18,698 bases of DNA from Treponema sp. Its GTDB lineage: Bacteria; Spirochaetota; Spirochaetia; Treponematales; Treponemataceae. Shown here piece after piece: positions 14,094 to 18,698 of the stretch. The position numbers and the translations under genes were made by a program. Within the stretch, counting starts at the first letter, position 1. Each line of letters begins with the position of its first letter. The stretch is from the NCBI GenBank assembly GCA_016290335.1, contig JAEETM010000067.1, positions 1 to 18,698 on the forward strand, in the 5' to 3' direction. The notes below the pieces were generated by a model. That model saw nothing but the letters and a program-made list of their open reading frames with translations, did not search any database and was not told the origin of the DNA.

Positions 14094-14933
14094 TAAAGTA
14101 TTAGAGATTCGAACTGCAAATGTAGATATAATAATAAAAAACAAAGGTATGAGAGTCACAGATTTTACCAAAGTATTGACAGCGTAAATATTGGTGGATT
14201 GCCATTTCTTCCTTCTGCTACGACCCTTGTTACAAAACTATTAGATGATCTTATTACTGATTCTTCCGAATCTGCATTTGAAAGAACAACACTGCCTGCA
14301 GGAATAGAAGAGCGAATTCGTACTGTTGACTGGGAAAAAAGAGACGTTCTGATTGGATTTGTCCCGGATAAAGAACACTTTGATATTTTTTATAATAATC
14401 GAATGTACTTTACACGGCGTTTCAACAAGGATAATTTGCCGATCAGATACATTGCTCTTTACGAAAAAGGCTCCGGTATCTGTTATTATGGAGAGTTTTT
14501 AAACTGGCATAAGGAAGAACGCAGAACACTTCCTGGAAACAGCAACCACCCAGCCGAGTTATATCATGTGTTTGATGTAAAAGAATGGGTACCCCTTCCA
14601 GATATCATTAAAACTGAAGAAACCGGCCCGAACCCAATTGCTTATACTAATTTTTTCCTACTGCGCACAAGTAAGAAATATTCAGAACTACGGCTTCGCA
14701 GTGAAGCAGATTACCGTTTCTTCGTCGAACTAAAACGCAGAACAGATACTAAAATTCTTGATGAAGAAAATAACACTGTAGCTTTTGAGGTTGGTGACAG
14801 CAAAATCTGGTTAAAGAATAATCAGATTTGCGTCTTCAGAAATGGTGAACAAATCAAAACCTGTACTATAGACGAATTTAATAAAAGACCAAATGCAACG
14901 TTTCGAAAGTTGCAAAGTTTCATAGGCATATGA
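14065..14933 (+). pseudogene. Companion of the McrB-like protein, split by a one-base frameshift
   Basis: The gene would start at ATG 14065, inside the end of the McrB-like gene, after GAGG. It reads MTASLPTGSDKVLEIRTANV and stops at 14185-14187 after 40 residues. From the TTTT at 14163-14166 a shift of one base gives FYQSIDSVNIGG, open through to 14933, about 245 further residues (AYTNFFLLRTSKKYSELRLR, FFVELKRRTDTK). The downstream frame has no ATG near its beginning; the first start-like codon is a TTG at 14199 with no ribosome site. A missing T best explains this. No McrC or PD-(D/E)XK motif is clear, so the role as nuclease partner is inferred from position. Confidence 0.7.
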
Positions 14934-14960
14934 AAGAAACTTAATGCCTTATTAAAACGC

Positions 14961-14989
14961 AAAAACGTCGGTTTTTTACCGACGTTTTT
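14961..14989. terminator. Bidirectional terminator between McrB operon and vsr
   Basis: A perfect 12-bp stem, AAAAACGTCGGT (14961-14972) with ACCGACGTTTTT (14978-14989), has a TTTTT loop and T- and A-runs on both sides. It serves the converging plus operon ending at 14933 and the minus operon ending at 15004. Confidence 0.9.
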
Positions 14990-15003
14990 TTATATAATTT
15001 CCT

Positions 15004-15453
15004 TTATATTTCCATATATTTTTGACTGGAATTTAGAAAACATATAACGTTTTTTATAATGTGACTCTCAAAGTCCTTTTGTTGTATCATTTTTCTGACT
15101 GTACATTCCCATAATATCAGGCATCTGACTTTTTCATCAGCAAGTTGCCTTAATACATCTTCATCGCGCTTGATATTCTTTTCAAACTTCTCATTCCAGA
15201 ATTCCTGCCTGCTTTTTGGCATATACGCGTACTTGCATCCTTTGTGCCTGTGCCAGAAACAACCGTGAACAAAAATCGCAGTATGATACTTCGCCAAATA
15301 TAAATCAGGATGCCCGGGAACATAATTTACATTCTTTCTGTAGCGAAAACCATTTGCAAACAGCAATTTTCTGAAAAAGATTTCCGGCTTTGTATCTTTG
15401 CTCCGTATTGCGGCCATGTTACGACTTCTGTCTTCTGCTGATTTGATATCCAT
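15004..15453 (-). CDS. vsr: Very short patch repair endonuclease Vsr
   Basis: Vsr nicks DNA 5' of the T in T:G mismatches that arise when 5-methylcytosine deaminates in Dcm-type sites. The 149-residue protein shows the family signature: RSRNMAAIRSKDTKPE near the N-terminus, GHPDLYL with the metal-binding Asp (Asp50, matching Asp51 of E. coli Vsr), and FVHGCFWHRHKGC with His and Cys of the active-site and zinc region. Its ATG shares one base with the TAA of the endonuclease gene upstream, so translation is coupled. It is the last gene of the restriction-modification operon, which fits its role of cleaning up after the methyltransferase. Confidence 0.95.
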   Translation of the reverse strand: MDIKSAEDRSRNMAAIRSKDTKPEIFFRKLLFANGFRYRKNVNYVPGHPDLYLAKYHTAIFVHGCFWHRHKGCKYAYMPKSRQEFWNEKFEKNIKRDEDVLRQLADEKVRCLILWECTVRKMIQQKDFESHIIKNVICFLNSSQKYMEI

Positions 15454-16640
15454 TATTCAGACTCTTTTTCTTTTACATATTTTATAAATTTATCAATGCT
15501 CCAGATATGCTCCTGCCATTCTCCCGGATACGTTTTGATATACGGTTTCGGCACTACCAGCCTGACTTTTTCAGCAGACATCTCCTCCATCTGTTTCGCA
15601 GATATTCCCTGCTGCAGTGTACAGAGATATTTTGTTTCATCCCTTAAACGATCTGCTTCATTAAGAATCTGCCTCCACCTGTCTTTACAGGTAGTTTTGG
15701 CCGCAAGTGAGGTCAGTTTTGACGTTGTAAAAGAGGGATTGTGATAGGCCGACCCCGAAGGGAAAATGAAATCCGGTGTTTTGTTTCCTTCTGTAATGAC
15801 CTGGGATTCAAAGGCGATTTCATTTCCACTGAAAAGTGCCGCGAGATGGTGTTCCAGACTCTTTCCCGCTCTGCTCTTTCTGCGGTTTAAAAGTGTATTG
15901 GCAACTTTAATAAACTCATCTATGCTGTTAAAACCGTTTGCAATGGTCGGCCACTCGAAAGCGTGCTCCACAGCCTTAAACAGACGAAACTCCTCATCCG
16001 TCCAGTCTATGAGTTTCCTGTCCGGATTCTCCATAACATACTCATCATGATCATAGACTTCACTCTGGATCTGTCTTGCAGCTGCCGCCATAACCTTTGT
16101 TTCAGGAAAAATCGCATCAGGTCCCAGGCCGGTTATAAATTTTTCGATCGCCGCCTTCTCCCTGCTTTCAAAAGTCATATCTCCTGTTTCAATCAAATTG
16201 TTGGTCTGAGCAGGCCCCATTCCGAAAGCGTCAAGGAACTGGTCAATCAGATCAGCATTATCCAGCACAAACGCGCGATAATCTTCTTCAGTATATTTAA
16301 TTAGTACAAAAAGTGAACCTGTATATTCCGGTCTCAGAAATTCAAAGCCTTTGCCAAAATTAGTAATCCGGTATTCGTTTCGAGTCCCCTGCCCGTAATA
16401 AATAAAACGCGTTTCAGTGGTTTTACCATCATGCCATTCTATATTGACCCACCTGTCATGGTTCTGGCCCTTTTCAAAAAGCTGATCAAAAATAATCGGA
16501 ACAGCAGGTTTTGCTATATAAATACCCGCCTGATGTCCACCGGTTTTACCAGTATCATTGGCAGAAAGGAACTTGCAAAACGACTTTTTTCCACCCATCA
16601 CGGAAAGGATTGCCTGTGTTGCCAGATTCTGCGTATCCAT
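15453..16640 (-). CDS. ecoRIIR: EcoRII-like type II restriction endonuclease
   Basis: EcoRII cuts before the first C of CCWGG and needs two sites. The 395-residue protein is close to EcoRII length (about 404). The N-terminal effector domain (SFCKFLSANDTGKTGGHQAG, residues 20-39) is present. The C-terminal catalytic domain has KSLEHHL (Glu263), GNKTPDFIFPS (Asp290), SAYH (Tyr299) and SLAAKTTCKDRW (Lys315). With a 9-residue offset these match the Asp299, Tyr308 and Lys324 that I recall for EcoRII. AAAGGCG precedes ATG 16640. It lies 14 bases after the methyltransferase and overlaps vsr by one base. Specificity CCWGG is by analogy. Confidence 0.92.
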   Translation of the reverse strand: MDTQNLATQAILSVMGGKKSFCKFLSANDTGKTGGHQAGIYIAKPAVPIIFDQLFEKGQNHDRWVNIEWHDGKTTETRFIYYGQGTRNEYRITNFGKGFEFLRPEYTGSLFVLIKYTEEDYRAFVLDNADLIDQFLDAFGMGPAQTNNLIETGDMTFESREKAAIEKFITGLGPDAIFPETKVMAAAARQIQSEVYDHDEYVMENPDRKLIDWTDEEFRLFKAVEHAFEWPTIANGFNSIDEFIKVANTLLNRRKSRAGKSLEHHLAALFSGNEIAFESQVITEGNKTPDFIFPSGSAYHNPSFTTSKLTSLAAKTTCKDRWRQILNEADRLRDETKYLCTLQQGISAKQMEEMSAEKVRLVVPKPYIKTYPGEWQEHIWSIDKFIKYVKEKESE

Positions 16641-16654
16641 GATTATCGCCTTTC

Positions 16655-17797
16655 TTATAACGCTATTTTATTATTATTGCCAGATTCCAGCTCATGCAGT
16701 TTTTTTATAATGAGCTGAGCAACATTTGACATGAGGGGCACCACGACAGAATTGCCAAACTGCATATATGCCTGGGTGTCGGAAACAGGTATTTTAAAAG
16801 TATCAGGGAAACCCTGAAGGCGCGCACACTCTCTTGGCGTCAGTTTACGCGGATTCTTACCTTCCTGTGCAATCAGTATTTCTGAACCGTCTTTATAATA
16901 TCTTGCACTCAGAGTTCTTGCCACGCCATCTCGCGGAGCTATACCATACCCAAACCCGTTGCCTTTTGCTTTATGCTTTTCAGCATAATCTTGAAGATAC
17001 TGCCACAACTTGTCTGACAGCGTATATTTGTCAGAAACATAATCCTGAAGAATACCTGCCATAACCGGTCTGGGATCAGTAGGTGTAATATCAAAACTGA
17101 AATCAACATCAGTACCAAAACGTTTTCTGTCAAAGCCGACAATAAGAATTCTTTCTCTGTGCTGCGGCACATAATTCTGCCCGTCAATCACCTGATAAAA
17201 AATTTTATAATCTAGTTCGTCCAGCGATTCACAGATTACCTTGAATGTTCGACCCTTATCATGGCTGCAGAGATTCTTTACGTTCTCCAGCATAAAAGCC
17301 TTCGGTCTTTTCGCTTTTATAATCCGGCATACATCAAAAAACAGAGTCCCCTGGGTCTTATCCTCAAACCCGGTCGCACGACCCAAGCTGTTTTTCTTGG
17401 AAACGCCGGCAATAGAAAAAGGCTGGCAGGGAAAACCAGCCACCAGAATATCATGATCCGGGATATTTTCGGCTTCAACTTTTGTTATATCACCATCCGG
17501 CACTTCTCCAAAATTGGAAAAATAAGTCCGCTGGCAGTACTTATTCCATTCATTGGAATAAACACACCGCCCACCTGCCGTTTCAAACGCAATGCGCATG
17601 CCACCGATACCGGCGAACAGATCAATAAAAGTAAAATCACCACTTTTCAGACTGCGTTTCTGCTTCTGCTGTTCAAACAGATCCATCAGCGCAAACGAAA
17701 TACATTCCTGAACCGTCTGTCCGGAATATTTTGCATACTCTGCCAGTTCTTCATACACAACATCATCTAAACGTACATGAATTTGTTTATTACCCAT
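16655..17797 (-). CDS. dcm: Dcm-like DNA (cytosine-5) methyltransferase with RHH-like N-terminus
   Basis: This enzyme puts a methyl group from S-adenosylmethionine on C5 of cytosine to protect the restriction site. The 380-residue protein has motif I DLFAGIGG (59-66), motif [10 protein letters not shown] with catalytic Cys124, motif VI ENV (171-173), motif VIII QHRER (212-216) and the final FGNSVVVPL (347-355). Residues 1-42 ([20 protein letters not shown]) look like a ribbon-helix-helix DNA-binding unit. Some EcoRII/SsoII-type methyltransferases repress their own promoter through an N-terminal extension, so this may do the same. CGGAGG precedes the start, and a promoter lies at 17837-17865. 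Confidence 0.94.
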   Translation of the reverse strand: MGNKQIHVRLDDVVYEELAEYAKYSGQTVQECISFALMDLFEQQKQKRSLKSGDFTFIDLFAGIGGMRIAFETAGGRCVYSNEWNKYCQRTYFSNFGEVPDGDITKVEAENIPDHDILVAGFPCQPFSIAGVSKKNSLGRATGFEDKTQGTLFFDVCRIIKAKRPKAFMLENVKNLCSHDKGRTFKVICESLDELDYKIFYQVIDGQNYVPQHRERILIVGFDRKRFGTDVDFSFDITPTDPRPVMAGILQDYVSDKYTLSDKLWQYLQDYAEKHKAKGNGFGYGIAPRDGVARTLSARYYKDGSEILIAQEGKNPRKLTPRECARLQGFPDTFKIPVSDTQAYMQFGNSVVVPLMSNVAQLIIKKLHELESGNNNKIAL

Positions 17798-17836
17798 AAC
17801 TTCCTCCGGGAATTTTTTTATACCACTTTCATCCCT

Positions 17837-17865
17837 ATTATATCATTTATGCAAGAAAAATACAA
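17837..17865 (-). promoter_or_regulatory. Promoter of the restriction-modification operon
   Basis: On the minus strand TATAAT (17837-17842) is preceded at 17 bases by TTGTAT (17860-17865), a weak -35. A weak -35 with a perfect -10 suits a promoter under control, perhaps by the methyltransferase's own N-terminal domain. Confidence 0.6.
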
Positions 17866-18167
17866 TACGCGGGTAAAAAATGGTGTAGATTTTTTCCCAG
17901 TTTACTCATAAAATATTGTTTGGTTGCATTGTTGGATTTGTATAGACATAATGTGATTAAACTCCGTACTTTGATTTAACGCTTATCAAAAGCATATATT
18001 ATTTGTTGTACTTTCAGGAAGATTTCATTTTCTGGCAATATTTGAAATTTATAAGTAAATTACAATATCAGGAGTAGATTTATTGCTCAATAATTCATCG
18101 CAAAAGCGAGAATAGTTAAAATATAATAAAAATATTTGAAATAAATTTGAAATATTATAAATATTTA

Positions 18168-18196
18168 TTGACTTTATTTTATTATAACGGTATACT
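18168..18196 (+). promoter_or_regulatory. Promoter of the small gene plus GHKL ATPase operon
   Basis: TTGACT (18168-18173), 17 bases, then TATACT (18191-18196), close to ideal. The start codon at 18253 lies about 50 bases downstream. Between them are short inverted repeats (TGATAAA at 18218-18224 with TTTATCA at 18231-18237; ATCAT at 18202 with ATGAT at 18217) that could be an operator. The rest of the 17866-18167 stretch is AT-rich with no gene seen. Confidence 0.7.
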
Positions 18197-18252
18197 ATAA
18201 ATATCATAAAAATAAAATGATAAATTTTATTTTATCAAGAAAGGAAGCAATT

Positions 18253-18480
18253 ATGAGAGAAACAAAGAGAGAAAAATTTGTAAGGTTGGCAGAGGCAAGG
18301 ACGAACAGAATTATCGACACGCTGCAACTACTGGGAAATCTTTCCAATACAGGAGCATATGAATACTCCAAAAAAGACGTTGACCAAATGTTTAAAGCTA
18401 TTGACGATGCTTTATCTTCTACCCGTGGTAAGTTCAATAATGCTGCCGCCAAAGAAAAAAACAAGTTTTCATTTAAGGGT
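18253..18480 (+). CDS. Unknown 76-residue protein preceding the GHKL ATPase gene
   Basis: I do not recognise a named family. The protein, MRETKREKFVRLAEARTNRI at the start, is highly charged and helical, with a basic N-terminus and a Lys-rich C-terminus (KEKNKFSFKG). This suggests DNA binding or a small helical partner (inference). The start at 18253 follows AAGGAAG; an ATG at 18217 would overlap the inverted repeat in the leader. It ends 12 bases before the next gene, so the two form an operon. TAA at 18481-18483 closes it. Confidence 0.75.
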
Positions 18481-18494
18481 TAAGGAGTGGTAAT

Positions 18495-18698
18495 ATGTTT
18501 ACTTGGAGTGAACAGTACAGTTGGAATTTTGGAGGCTCATGTGTCGATTCCGTTGGTCCAAATGAGGCGGATACCGGTTTATTTGAAGGACATCCGTATA
18601 AAGGACTTGTAAAAGAAATCCTGCAAAATTCTTTGGATGCAAAAAATCCAAAGCTACCAGATACACAGCCGGTAGAAGTTGAGTTTCGTTGTGTCAAG
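18495..18698 (+). CDS. GHKL-type ATPase, N-terminal part (cut by window end)
   Basis: The first 68 residues are visible, after AAGGAG at 18483-18488. They include YKGLVKEILQNSLDAK, the N-box of Bergerat-fold (GHKL) ATPases, with the catalytic Glu (41), the metal-binding Asn (46) and an NSLDA form that is usual in Hsp90/MORC-like stand-alone ATPases rather than sensor kinases. The rest of the protein is beyond the window, so the partner domains are unknown. Located beside restriction genes, it may belong to another defence system; this is inference. Confidence 0.78.
   Translation, partial: MFTWSEQYSWNFGGSCVDSVGPNEADTGLFEGHPYKGLVKEILQNSLDAKNPKLPDTQPVEVEFRCVK

Noticed and set aside
14199..14933. 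Independent 244-residue gene starting at TTG 14199
   Set aside because: There is no ribosome site before the TTG and the frame is open well upstream with protein-like sequence (YQSIDSVNIGG), so a frameshifted gene from 14065 explains it better.
1..18698. tRNA or rRNA genes
   Set aside because: I saw no cloverleaf-like set with a GTTCRANNC T-loop and no conserved rRNA segments on either strand.

Overview
The window looks like part of a Bacillota chromosome. The evidence is purine-rich GGAGG-type ribosome sites, a family of GG-type Nif11-like leader peptides, an IS21-type element, TTGACA/TATAAT promoters and a moderate GC content with AT-rich spacers. Several small secreted proteins and the peptide family would suit a gut or rumen Negativicute (Acidaminococcaceae-like), but that placement is inference, not something the sequence proves.

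Layout. Bases 1-79 hold the tail of an unknown gene. About 180-2790 is an IS21-family element (istA and istB, overlapping, inside GC-rich inverted-repeat ends). 2900-3447 (-) is an ATGA-coupled pair of unknown small genes. 3500-11330 is a peptide-rich, mostly minus-strand region. It holds seven Nif11-leader precursor genes (3621, 5325, 5581, 5843, 6803, 7204 and 10951). Among them lie threonine synthase, a TIGR04076-like gene with an internally deleted second copy, a rhodanese lipoprotein, a GNAT acetyltransferase, secreted proteins and small unknown genes. Eight copies of a short hairpin repeat are scattered through this part.

11872-18698 is a DNA-modification and defence island. It contains a McrB-like AAA+ protein with an EVE/PUA-like reader domain, and a companion gene broken by a one-base frameshift. 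Convergent to these is a complete EcoRII-type restriction-modification operon: a C5 methyltransferase with a ribbon-helix-helix-like N-terminus, an EcoRII-like endonuclease and Vsr. At the right edge is a small gene followed by the start of a GHKL (MORC/Hsp90-type) ATPase, cut by the window end.

How they fit together. The restriction-modification genes form a minus-strand operon with 14-bp and 1-base junctions. The methyltransferase would protect sites (CCWGG by analogy), the endonuclease would cut unmodified DNA, and Vsr would repair T:G mismatches left when 5-methylcytosine deaminates. The Nif11 precursors have nearly constant leaders and very different short tails (0 to 5 Cys, often spaced C-x3-C). 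That suggests one set of modification and export enzymes acting on many substrates, but no such enzyme is in this window. Most hairpin repeats lie just after minus-strand genes and would work as terminators. At least three copies follow no gene, which points to a spreading repeat.
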